In this document: positions 18,252 to 27,600 of the stretch, piece after piece
Layout: every line of letters begins with the position of its first letter
How positions within the stretch are numbered: the first letter of the stretch is position 1
Assembly: GCA_030427245.1 (NCBI GenBank)
Contig: JAUHXA010000010.1
Location: 1-64,000, forward strand
Direction: 5' to 3'
Length of the DNA: 64,000 nucleotides
Source of the DNA: Bacteroidia bacterium
GTDB taxonomy: Bacteria; Bacteroidota; Bacteroidia; Chitinophagales; UBA2359
Position numbers and translations under genes: made by a program
Notes under the pieces: generated by a model
Seen by the model: only the letters and a program-made list of their open reading frames with translations
Told to the model about the DNA's origin: nothing
Databases searched by the model: none

Positions 18252-18309
18252 AATTTTGAAGAATCTGAATAAAAAATAAATCTTTGACTTTGATACATAC
18301 GTGCTGTAT

Positions 18310-18442
18310 CATACTACTGTACATTTTTAATTTAACCACAAAAGACACAAAGAAAACAAAAGTAAAGAACTGAAATTCAACCATCTCTTTTGTGCTCTTT
18401 TGATACTTTTGTGGTTCAAAAATCATTTTGTACAGTAGTATG
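18310..18442. mobile_element. MITE-like element, 133 bp, with terminal inverted repeats and a 9-bp target duplication
   Basis: A perfect 14-base inverted repeat bounds the element: CATACTACTGTACA at 18310-18323 and its reverse complement at 18429-18442. A 9-base direct repeat, GTGCTGTAT, flanks it on both sides (18301-18309 and 18443-18451), exactly as a target-site duplication should. Inside, AACCACAAAAG and CTTTTGTGGTT form a second, subterminal inverted pair, so the single strand could fold into a long hairpin. There is no reading frame for a transposase, so movement would depend on one supplied elsewhere. It sits between the agmatinase-family and HD-hydrolase genes. Confidence 0.8.
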
Positions 18443-18484
18443 GTGCTGTATATTGAATTTGAATTTGTACTTTGAATTTGAAGT

Positions 18485-19282
18485 TTACCCAAGCATCTTC
18501 CCAGCTATTTCCTTCAATAACTTTGCAGCCAAAGCAGCCGTCACAAAGTTCACATCTCGATGCGGATTGTACTCCACAATGTCTGCCCCAATAATCGGCA
18601 CATCAATTTTTTGAATCAAATCAATCACCTGTCGACTCGTCAAACCGCCCGCTTCGTGATGCGAAACACCTGGCGCAAAAGCAGGGTCTAAACCATCCAA
18701 ATCCAGTGAGATGTACAAGGGATGTTGAAATTGAAGGTCTTTGATTTGTTCGATGTTTCGCATTTCAATAACGTGTACGCCAAACTTTGCAGCTTGTTCT
18801 CGCTGATGCGGATTGATGGCTCGAATGCCCACTTGCGTCAATTTTGCAGTCAAACCTTCCTCCATAATTCTCGCAAAAGGGCAAGCATGAGAGTATTTAT
18901 CACCTTCGTATTCATGGTACAAATCTCCATGAGCATCAATTTGAAGGATTTCGAAAGGCTCGGAAAAATGTTGGGCGTGTGCTCGAATGATGGGATAGGC
19001 AATCGAATGGTCGCCTCCTAAAGTTAAAATGCGGGTGTCACTTTGAAGGATTGCTTTGTATTTCGCTTCAATGTCAAAATACGTTTTTACTTCAATGTCA
19101 CCTTTGTCTTCAAAAGAAGGATGTTCCAAGATATGTACATCCAATTCCGACCAATAGTTAGCAGCTCCATTGTGCAAAGCAGCACGAATTTGCGTTGGAG
19201 CAAGAGCTGGACCCTGCAAAAAACTGGATTTTTGGTCGAAAGGAACACCAACGAGACTGACTTTTGAAGGAAAAGGCGACAT
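18485..19282 (-). CDS. speB: Agmatinase/arginase-family ureohydrolase
   Basis: This 265-residue enzyme has the manganese-binding motifs of the ureohydrolase family: LGGDHSIAYP, QIDAHGDLY and SLDLDGLDPAFAPG. It should remove urea from agmatine (to putrescine) or from a related guanidino compound. Agmatinase is the likelier call from length and the VSHHEAGGLTSRQ segment, but arginase cannot be excluded. The ATG at 19282 (MSPFPSK) is chosen over the longer reading at 19315. No other polyamine gene is adjacent in the window. Confidence 0.82.
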   Translation of the reverse strand: MSPFPSKVSLVGVPFDQKSSFLQGPALAPTQIRAALHNGAANYWSELDVHILEHPSFEDKGDIEVKTYFDIEAKYKAILQSDTRILTLGGDHSIAYPIIRAHAQHFSEPFEILQIDAHGDLYHEYEGDKYSHACPFARIMEEGLTAKLTQVGIRAINPHQREQAAKFGVHVIEMRNIEQIKDLQFQHPLYISLDLDGLDPAFAPGVSHHEAGGLTSRQVIDLIQKIDVPIIGADIVEYNPHRDVNFVTAALAAKLLKEIAGKMLG

Positions 19283-19421
19283 AGTGAGAAGTTTTTTGGT
19301 AAATGAATGATGCAAAAGCCAAAAATCTTTAATTTATCTGACAAAACAGGAGAAAAAATAATTTTCTACCAAAAATGATTAAACTAACTAGCAAGTGTTA
19401 GTGTTTATCATAAGAAGGCAT

Positions 19422-19429
19422 TATATTTG
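19422..19429 (+). promoter_or_regulatory. -7 box upstream of paaA
   Basis: TATATTTG matches the Bacteroidota TAnnTTTG element, 54 bases before the paaA start. A weak TTTA lies 19 bases further upstream. Confidence 0.45.
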
Positions 19430-19482
19430 TCTTCGCAAAACTTGCAAACCTATTTTTTCATCATTTCTAATCAGCACATACT

Positions 19483-20472
19483 ATGTACGGAGGCGGATTT
19501 ATTCCTCAAGGGGACAAACACAAACGAGCCATTCAAGACGAAGACCCTGAAAAGTTGGCAGCTTTTGAAGCCTGTATAGAACGGGGTGAAAAAATTGAGC
19601 CAACCGATTGGATGCCTTACGAATATCGTCGACAATTGACCCGGATGATTGAGCAACATGCTCACTCCGAAATCATGGGCGCATTGCCCGAAGGAACTTG
19701 GATTACCCGTGCGCCCAATTTCAAACGAAAATTGGCATTAATCGCCAAGGTTCAAGACGAAATTGGTCATGCACAATTGCTCTATTCGGCTGCCGAAACC
19801 TTGGGTAAACCTCGTGAGCAAATGATTAACGACCTTCTTAGCGGCAAATCCAAATACTCCAATGTGTTTAATTATCCCGCCGAAACATGGGCAGATGTAG
19901 CAGTGATTGGTTTTTTGATTGATGCGGCTGCAATTGTGAATCAACTTGCCAATGCCAAAGGTTCTTATGGCCCTTATGCACGAGCATTGAAGCGAATATG
20001 TGCTGAAGAATCTTTCCATTTGAAGCAAGGTTATGAGGCATTTGTGTATTTGGCGACAGGCTCAGAAACACAACGAGCGATGCTTCAAGATGCGGTAAAT
20101 CGTTGGTGGAAACCGATTATTCACTTTTTTGGACCTCCAGACAAACAATCTATTCACAGCGAAAAACTGATGAAATGGAAGGTCAAAATGGCTTCAAATG
20201 ACGATATGCGAAACCAGTTTTTCGACCAATACATCCCAAAAATTTTGGAATTGGGTATTACGATTCCCGACCCTAACTTTCGCAAAAATGAAGAAACGGG
20301 AGAATGGGAATTTAGCGACCCTGATTGGGATGAATTTTACAGAGTTATTAGAGGAGACGGGCCCTGCAATGCAGAACGCATAGCCGTTAGACGTTGGGCA
20401 GAAGAACATGGGGAATGGGTGCGAACTGCACTGATGAAGCCCGATGAAAAATATGCCATTCCTATGGCCTAA
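19483..20472 (+). CDS. paaA: 1,2-phenylacetyl-CoA epoxidase subunit A
   Basis: The 329-residue sequence is a clear Paa[19 protein letters not shown], then [12 protein letters not shown], then [15 protein letters not shown]. These E..H and E..H motifs hold the di-iron centre of the ferritin-like fold. PaaA is the catalytic subunit that epoxidises the ring of phenylacetyl-CoA, normally in a PaaABCE complex with PaaC. In this window it stands alone: no paaB, paaC, paaD or paaE follows, a terminator lies 120 bases downstream and the next gene faces it. The other subunits must be elsewhere, or the protein has another role. Confidence 0.92.
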   Translation: MYGGGFIPQGDKHKRAIQDEDPEKLAAFEACIERGEKIEPTDWMPYEYRRQLTRMIEQHAHSEIMGALPEGTWITRAPNFKRKLALIAKVQDEIGHAQLLYSAAETLGKPREQMINDLLSGKSKYSNVFNYPAETWADVAVIGFLIDAAAIVNQLANAKGSYGPYARALKRICAEESFHLKQGYEAFVYLATGSETQRAMLQDAVNRWWKPIIHFFGPPDKQSIHSEKLMKWKVKMASNDDMRNQFFDQYIPKILELGITIPDPNFRKNEETGEWEFSDPDWDEFYRVIRGDGPCNAERIAVRRWAEEHGEWVRTALMKPDEKYAIPMA

Positions 20473-20591
20473 AACAATGTTAAATAGTTAGTACAGAACC
20501 AAAAGTTAAGGCTATTGAAGAAAGAGTTTCCTTTTCTCTTTTGGATAGATGCCTTCCACTTGATTCCAAATACGCAGGGATTATACAAATG

Positions 20592-20620
20592 GGTTCAAGC
20601 AGTGAGCTTGAACCTTTTTT
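20592..20620 (+). terminator. Rho-independent terminator after paaA
   Basis: Perfect 9-base arms GGTTCAAGC (20592-20600) and GCTTGAACC (20606-20614) with a 5-base loop are followed by six T. It closes paaA just before the convergent transporter gene. Confidence 0.85.
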
Positions 20621-20627
20621 GATTTAT

Positions 20628-22322
20628 TTATTTCAGCCCCGCAATCGCCTCATTGACATTCACTACATGATCGCCCACTTTTTCGGCATCGTTCACACAA
20701 TTCAAAAAAGCAATGCTCTCCCGAATACCGTACTTTGCCTTTTCGACACGCTTATAGTAAGCAGCGACCAATTCATCTCGCAATTGATTGATTTGTTCCT
20801 CTCGATCATAGACATTCTTCAGAGACACCTCTTCAAAAGAACTGCTGATATTCACATTCATTTGACGAATAGCTGCATGAACCAATTCCAATAAACCTTT
20901 AATTTTGAAGCGAAACTCTTCTGGAAACTCCAAATCTCGCTTGTTCATGCTCTCCAGTTGTAGGGTCATTTGGTAAAAAATATCTCCTATTCGCTCCAAA
21001 TCGTTCACTACTTTGAGCATTGCCCTAACCCTCAATGAAGCTTTGTTGCTGATATCCGATGCCCCAATCTGCGCTAAAAAATCGCTTATTTTTTCCTGTA
21101 GCAAATCCGTAGCTTCCTCTCTTTCCTTCAATTTCTGCATCAATCTTTTGGGTCTTTTCACCTTCTGAAACAAGAGGGACTGAATGTTACCACTCATTTT
21201 TTCAATCAGTTTCCCAAATTCCTGAACTTCCATCAAGGCCTCATTGATTGCCAATTCCGAAATCGGGACATAACCACTATTGATGTATTTCAGACTGTAA
21301 GTCGTCTTGCCTTTTTCGGGCATCAAATAAACCATCAAACGTTCAAATAATGGCACAAAGCCCACCAAAATCAAGACATTGCAGATATTGAAAGCGGTAT
21401 GAAAGAGGGTAATTCCAGTTGTTGCATTTATCAAGTTTTCGGGCGTAGGAATGGTAACATTCACAATTTTTTCTCCAAAAAGATAGAAGTGCAAGGTGTC
21501 TATTCCACCTAAAAAAAATGGAAAAATAAGCAGCATCCAAGCTACTCCTATTAAATTGAAGAGTAGGTGGAAACGGGCTGCTCTACGTGCATGAACATTG
21601 CAAACCATCGCTGCGATATTGGCGGTAATCGTTGTGCCAATATTGCCTCCTAAAACCATGGCGGCAGCCAAATTGAAGCCTATCCATCCTTCTGCGACCA
21701 TAACCATTGTAAAAGTGATAAAGGCACTCGAAGACTGCAATACGATTGTTACCAAAGCCCCAACACCTACAAATGTAAGCACCGAAAGAAAACCAGAATC
21801 GGTAAAATTGTTGAGAAAAGCGAGCATTTCTGGGTTTTCGCCAATATTGGGAAATCCATCTTTGAGTAGTTCTAAACCGACAAACAAAATTCCGAAGCCC
21901 ATCACAAATTCTGCAATGTTGCGCCATTTGTCTTTGGAAGAAAATAAAAAAGGAAAAAACAATCCTATCAATACAATTGCAAGGGGTTTTATGGAAACTT
22001 TGAAACTAAAAAGTGTAATCCATGCAGTGATGGTCGTGCCGATATTTGCTCCCATAATGATTCCTATTGCCCCTGCAAGGGTCAACAGACCTGCATTGAC
22101 AAAGCTCACCACCATTACTGTAATGGCGGAAGAGGATTGTACAGTCATGGTTGTCAACAACCCTGTAAAAATACCGCTTAAACGATTGGTGGTCATTGAT
22201 TTGAGAACACGCCGAAGGTTGCCTCCCGCAGCTTTTTGAAGTCCTTCGCTCATGATTTTCATACCATATAGGAAGACCCCAATTGAACCCACAATTTGAA
22301 GGAGGTCAAATATATAGCTCAT
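20628..22322 (-). CDS. Na+/phosphate cotransporter family protein with PhoU-like tail
   Basis: This 564-residue protein has the two inverted Na/Pi cotransporter repeats (PF02690), each with a QSSSA signature: TMTVQSSSAIT and TIVLQSSSAF, along with GANIGTTITA and GGNIGTTITA. About eight to ten membrane segments fill residues 1-330. The C-terminal 230 residues are helical and charged, as in the PhoU-like regulatory domain of YjbB/NptA-type proteins. It should move phosphate across the inner membrane, possibly as an exporter like E. coli YjbB. No phosphate-regulon genes lie beside it. Confidence 0.9.
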   Translation of the reverse strand: MSYIFDLLQIVGSIGVFLYGMKIMSEGLQKAAGGNLRRVLKSMTTNRLSGIFTGLLTTMTVQSSSAITVMVVSFVNAGLLTLAGAIGIIMGANIGTTITAWITLFSFKVSIKPLAIVLIGLFFPFLFSSKDKWRNIAEFVMGFGILFVGLELLKDGFPNIGENPEMLAFLNNFTDSGFLSVLTFVGVGALVTIVLQSSSAFITFTMVMVAEGWIGFNLAAAMVLGGNIGTTITANIAAMVCNVHARRAARFHLLFNLIGVAWMLLIFPFFLGGIDTLHFYLFGEKIVNVTIPTPENLINATTGITLFHTAFNICNVLILVGFVPLFERLMVYLMPEKGKTTYSLKYINSGYVPISELAINEALMEVQEFGKLIEKMSGNIQSLLFQKVKRPKRLMQKLKEREEATDLLQEKISDFLAQIGASDISNKASLRVRAMLKVVNDLERIGDIFYQMTLQLESMNKRDLEFPEEFRFKIKGLLELVHAAIRQMNVNISSSFEEVSLKNVYDREEQINQLRDELVAAYYKRVEKAKYGIRESIAFLNCVNDAEKVGDHVVNVNEAIAGLK

Positions 22323-22392
22323 TTTACAAAAGTAGGAAAACTATATAGAACACGTTTGGAGCTAGCCGTTAAGTTTATGTTAAGATTCTTTT

Positions 22393-22444
22393 AAACAAAC
22401 AGTCACCTTTTCTGGATTGCTCTTAAAAAGGGAACTGTTTGTTT
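22393..22444. terminator. Inverted repeat between the transporter and glycosyltransferase genes
   Basis: AAACAAACAGT (22393-22403) and its perfect reverse complement at 22434-22444 enclose 30 bases that carry a further weak complement (CCTTTT with AAAAAGG). Both neighbours are on the minus strand, so it lies downstream of the glycosyltransferase start side and upstream of no start; it may be a processing or attenuation site. There is no clear T-run. Confidence 0.4.
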
Positions 22445-22477
22445 GAAGTAGCGGTTATGATTTGAAAATAATTGATT

Positions 22478-23695
22478 TTAAAATAGACTCATTTTTTTTG
22501 AAATTACTCTTTCATAAAACTCCACCAACCCCTCTACCAAAACCCTCGTATCATGCTCCTTCGCCACAAAATTCCTCGCATTCCCTCCAATTTTCTCTGC
22601 AAAATCCTCTGAATCTACACACTCCAACAAAGCCTCCGCAAAATCTTTAGGTGAATCGGCAATCATAATATTTTCTTCCGAACTACAATTAATTCCCTCT
22701 GCTGCAATGCTCGTAGCCACAATCGGTTTCGCCAAAGCCATCGCTTCAATGATTTTGATACGCATCCCACTGCCCGAAAAAAGCGGACAAATCATCACTG
22801 CCTTTGACTGTATAAAGTCAATCGCATTGGGAACTTCTCCTTCAAAAACCACATTTGGAATCTCTTGCTTCAAAAACCAATCAGGTGCATTTCGCCCTGC
22901 AATATAACATTGCAGTCTTGGAAAAACTTCAATAACTTTTACCCACACTTTTTCAAAAAACCATTGCAGCCCTTCAATATTCGGCATCCAATCCAACGAG
23001 CCAATAAAAAATACTGAAGGAAAATCCGCCCCCGATTCATCCAAAGGATAATCCGCCAATTCAATGCTTCCTGCCATCGTCCAACATGGTTTTGAAAATC
23101 CCAATTCCTTCCATTGCCGTTCATCAACTACCGAAATCGGCACCAATCCATCGTACAATTGTAGGCTCTCCACTTCAAACTTTTTCATACGCCTTGCCAA
23201 CAGTGTCATATACCACCGCTTCAAAAAATTCGTCTGTTCGTTCGCCAAACGCTCCCAAATCTCAAACTCCAAATTGTGCGCTCGCATGACGATGGGCGAA
23301 TTACAGTGCTGCCGAATTGCAGGAATATAAGTCGCCAAATAAACACCTTCTAAATGCACTACATCAAAATCCGTTTGCTGCAAATAATGGATGATTTTGG
23401 CTTCAAAATCAGTGCTGTAAAAGCGTTGGATATTGTAGGACTTTGAAGAAAAGAGGTTCACAAAAGCTGCAATGGGAGAAAGTTGTGTATTCACGAAAGT
23501 GCTGTCAAAATGAGCGATTTTTTGGAGGGAAGCGGGCAGTTTTTCTTTGTCAAAAGGATGCTTTTCAGTGGCTATAGTTAAGACTGTCACCTTATGTCCA
23601 GCATTGTATAAACCTTTGGTAATCGTCCGAATAGCAATGGCTTCACCATCTTTTGCAGGGTGTAAAGCCTTTTTGCAGATTTGTAGAATTTTCAT
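22478..23695 (-). CDS. Glycosyltransferase, GT4-like
   Basis: The 405-residue protein has a GT-B layout. The N-terminal half carries KKALHPAKDGEAIAIRTI and a FDVVHLEGVYLATYIPAI strand. The C-terminal half has VFFIGSLDWMPNIEGLQWFFEKV, then ICPLFSGSGMRIKIIEAMALAKPIVAT, the nucleotide-sugar-binding E...E motif of GT4 enzymes. It should transfer a sugar in surface polysaccharide or glycolipid synthesis; donor and acceptor are not evident. The ATG at 23695 is used instead of an upstream TTG. It is not within a visible polysaccharide cluster. Confidence 0.85.
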   Translation of the reverse strand: MKILQICKKALHPAKDGEAIAIRTITKGLYNAGHKVTVLTIATEKHPFDKEKLPASLQKIAHFDSTFVNTQLSPIAAFVNLFSSKSYNIQRFYSTDFEAKIIHYLQQTDFDVVHLEGVYLATYIPAIRQHCNSPIVMRAHNLEFEIWERLANEQTNFLKRWYMTLLARRMKKFEVESLQLYDGLVPISVVDERQWKELGFSKPCWTMAGSIELADYPLDESGADFPSVFFIGSLDWMPNIEGLQWFFEKVWVKVIEVFPRLQCYIAGRNAPDWFLKQEIPNVVFEGEVPNAIDFIQSKAVMICPLFSGSGMRIKIIEAMALAKPIVATSIAAEGINCSSEENIMIADSPKDFAEALLECVDSEDFAEKIGGNARNFVAKEHDTRVLVEGLVEFYERVISKKMSLF

Positions 23696-23802
23696 CCTCA
23701 AAAATACTAAAAAACCGTTTTTGAAAGCAAAAAAATGGGGAACTTTGCCAAACCCTCACCCTAAAAGAGGTGTTCACTTATTACAAACAGAGGTCTTAAA
23801 AA

Positions 23803-24087
23803 ATGAGCGAATTAGAGAATTGGCAAAAAAAATGTGATGTATGTGGCGAATGGACAGACGGCAACAAATATGTGTGCAGTCATTGTGGGGAAATTATGGA
23901 GGAAGAACGCTTAAAGAAAAAAGCCAAACGAGAAAAACAAACGGTATTTGATGTGGCTTGGGTTACGATTCGCCCCACTGACCATTTGATTATCAAAGCA
24001 GTAAAACGGGTAATACTAGCTGTTCAAGTTGTTTATTTTGGTTTGTTATCCTTTTTTATATGGATGATTGCGATGATTTCGTCGTAG
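23803..24087 (+). CDS. Small zinc-ribbon protein with one membrane segment
   Basis: This 94-residue protein starts with two CxxC pairs (CDVCG and CSHCG, residues 11-29) that form a zinc ribbon. A charged stretch follows, then a hydrophobic segment (VILAVQVVYFGLLSFFIWMIAMI) that should cross the membrane. I do not recognise the family. It probably presents the zinc ribbon to the cytoplasm. Confidence 0.65.
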   Translation: MSELENWQKKCDVCGEWTDGNKYVCSHCGEIMEEERLKKKAKREKQTVFDVAWVTIRPTDHLIIKAVKRVILAVQVVYFGLLSFFIWMIAMISS

Positions 24088-24184
24088 AGTGGTGATGCGT
24101 AATTCGTGACTGGTTAAATTAGTAATTTGCTTTTAAGCCAAATAAATTATATGACATAATAAAATTGTAACAGCCTGTAAAACA

Positions 24185-24529
24185 ATGAAATATCTCCTCC
24201 GCCCTCTATTTATCCTCGCCTGTACTTTATTTATAATCAATCAATTATCCGAATCTCAACAAATCTTCCTACCTTACATCCACGCCTATTTAGACGACCT
24301 TCTTTGTTTCCCAATCGTCCTTACCCTCATCCTATTTCTCCTCCGCAAAATTTACCGAAATCCACATTACCGTTTTACTACTACCCAAATCGTCTTTGCC
24401 GTTGCTTACTTCAGCCTTGTATTTGAAGTATTTTTGCCTTATTTTTCAGCGAATTATAGAGGGGATGTTTGGGATGTAGTCGCTTATGGATTGGGGGCAT
24501 GGGTGTTTTGGAAGTGGATGCAACCATAA
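24185..24529 (+). CDS. Small integral membrane protein
   Basis: The 114-residue protein has about four hydrophobic segments separated by short loops, with YLDDLLCFPIVLTLILFLLRK and AVAYFSLVFEVFLPYF. Similar short proteins recur in Bacteroidota without an established function. There is no catalytic motif visible. Confidence 0.65.
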   Translation: MKYLLRPLFILACTLFIINQLSESQQIFLPYIHAYLDDLLCFPIVLTLILFLLRKIYRNPHYRFTTTQIVFAVAYFSLVFEVFLPYFSANYRGDVWDVVAYGLGAWVFWKWMQP

Positions 24530-24621
24530 AAAAACTTCTGTGTCTCAGTGACTTTGTGTTTTTTTCTAAATCAAGTAAGTAGAAAAACTCTCTAAAATGC
24601 TTATATTCCTTCTTCCCAACC

Positions 24622-27600
24622 ATGAAAAATGCCATGTGTACAAAAATATACTTACTTCTAATCAGTGTCTTTGTTTTTCACTCCTTACAAACTCTGCAAG
24701 CCAACAATTGCTACGAAATATGTCTTGACGACCAAATTGTTAAATCTAACTGGTGTCCTCTCGCTGCAATTAACCCACCCCTGACCCCTCCCAAGAAGGG
24801 AATTTATACTTCAAGTAGGGAAAATTCCCCCTTTGAAGGGGGCAAGGGGGATGTATCACAGTGGGTCAAAGGTGAACTCCTCCTCAAATTGAAGCAAAAA
24901 GAAAACCTCACCCAACTTAGACAAGCACTCTCCTTCAAAAAATACAACATTGCAGCCATCGAATCCGCTTTTCCAAGACTCCAAAAAATGGAAAAAGTCT
25001 ACCGAGTTTACTTCAAAAAAACCGAATTTACTTCAAAACTCCTTACCGACATTCCAGCCCTTCCCTACATCGAGTATGTCGAACAAATCCCTATTTACCA
25101 AACCTTCTACACCCCTAATGACCTCCATTCTTCGCAGTGGAATCTCACCCAAATACAAGCCGAAACCGCTTGGGATTTCGTGCAGGGAAGTGAAAATACT
25201 GTAGTAGCGATAGTAGATGATGCGGTAGAATTGACACATGAAGATTTGGCAGCAAATATTTGGCAAAATCAAGGTGAAGTCCCCAACAATGGCGTGGATG
25301 ATGACGGAAATGGATATGTTGATGATATACAGGGCTACGATGTGGCAGATGATGACAACAATCCAAATCCTCCCTCCAATGCCGATGCCCATCATTTTTC
25401 GCACGGAACACACTGTGCTGGAATTATTTCGGCAGTGACGGACAACAACAAAGGCATTGCAGCGATTGGCGGAAATGTGGAATTGATGGTCGTCAAAACC
25501 AAAGAAAGTACAACGAGTGGCAGTTCTTTACAAGCGGGAATGGAAGGCGTAGAATATGCGATTGCAGCAGGGGCAGATGTCATCAGTATGTCTTGGGGTG
25601 GGCCAGCCTATTCTCAGACTTTGCAGGATTTGATGACAATTGCCCACGAAAAAGGCATTGTTTTGGTAGCCGCTGCGGGAAACAGCGACACCAATGCACC
25701 AATGTATCCCGCTTCTTATGAGCATGTTATCAGCGTAGGCGCAACGAATCAAGAGGATGAAAAGGCATTCTTTTCCAATTATGGCGACAAGATTGATGTG
25801 ATGGCTCCAGGGTTTGAGATTTGGAGTACAGTGGCAGGAAACAGCTATGACTTCAAAAACGGTACTTCGATGGCTTGTCCTTTGGTGGCCGGTTTGGCGG
25901 GTTTGATGCTGTCCTATGATGCGAATATTTCACCTAATGATATAGAAGAATGTTTGAAGAGCAGTAGCGAAAATATTGACACTCAAAATTCAGCTTATCT
26001 GGGGCAAATTGGAGCAGGTCGCATCAATGCTTTTGACGCTCTTGCCTGTTTGCGAGTGCCTCCTACGGCATTTTTTGAAGCCAATTTGGAAACCGCTTGT
26101 GCGGGAGAAGCTGTACAGTTTTTCGACCGAAGTTTAGGCGCAGACATTGATTCTTGGGCGTGGACTTTTGAGAATGCTACACCTGCTGTTTCCAATCTAA
26201 AAAACCCAATTGTAAGCTTCAATGACAACGGAATTTTTGAAGTGGAGTTGACGGTAACAAATCCTTTGGGAAGTCATACTACTTCAAAAACTATACAAAT
26301 TCAGCCACCTACAGCAATAATTAGTGGCAACTCCATTATACATGAAGGAGAAAACACTGCCTTCAAAATCACCTTCACAGGCTCACCACCTTTTTACATC
26401 ACCTATACCGACGGCGAAACCGAACAGAGCGTTGGCGAAATTACCGAAAATCCGTTTTACGTGGTGTTCGCTCCCGAAAAAACAGCAACATATAGCTTGG
26501 TGAACATGAGCAGCACCATATGCGAAGGAATGGTTGAAGGAGTAGCAGAAGTAAGTGTTTTGCCTCCGCCTACATATGCTGACGCTACTGGTTCAGGATT
26601 GCCTATTTGGCCTTTTGTATCAAGTCAAGAGAATACTTGCGAGGTTTTTACATGGTATCCAGAAGAAAATTGGGAGTTGATGGATTGCCCTTTCAATAGC
26701 ACTGCCGTAGCATCAGCTGTGGGTTTAACTCCTTGTGGCGAGGCTTTATTTTACGTCTATCATACAGGAGAAGATGCACCTAATCAATTGTTTGTGACAG
26801 ATGTAAATACCCAACCTTTGCACATTGAAGGGATGAATGCCTTGATGTTTGACAAAGAATTGCAGTTGGTGTCTGTTCCCGAAGCCTTCAATGAATGGTA
26901 TTTAATTTACAGCATCTATACAGATGAAATTTTGGCGGGCGGTCGAACGGCTTACACACCAACCAACATCGTCTATTCTCGCTTTTTCTACGATGGTAAC
27001 ATCTTCTATTTCATCGAAAAAGATATTGTATTGGAGGCAAGTGGGCAGCTCCGAACTTATACGCATGGCAAGGCGATTTCGCAGCGAATGGGAGCGGACG
27101 AAGACTTTCACTACCTCTATGCTTGTCGCCGCAAATCGAACAGTAATACGCTTTCACTCGACCGATTTGTCATTGACAATCAAAATATTCGGTGGGACAA
27201 AGGCACCAATTCGACCCAAGAAGATTTTTGGAATTTGACCATCTCAGGTTCGCCCATCGAAATCAGCCCAAAAGGAGACAAAATGGTTGTCGTAAGCCGC
27301 AATCAATCCTATACGGCAGCCGATTTGTTGATTTTTGATTTAGAGCCATTTGGGCTTTCTACCATGCAGAAAATATCTTTGGGAAAGCTCACGCTGATGC
27401 CCGACTTTGAAAATTTGTTTGAACCGATGAAATTAGAAGATGTGGCAGAAAACATTGAAGGATTGGGCTTTTTGAAGAACATGCCCCGCAAAATATTTGA
27501 TACAGAATTTAGCCCTTCAGGAGATTTCTTGTACTTCTCCAATGGAGGTTTTGTAAGTTCTAACTATACGAATGTCACCTATTTAGGGCAAATTGATTTG

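Noticed and set aside
21598-22239. 213-residue frame on the plus strand
   Set aside because: Antisense to the membrane part of the Na/Pi cotransporter, whose codon pattern keeps the opposite strand open.
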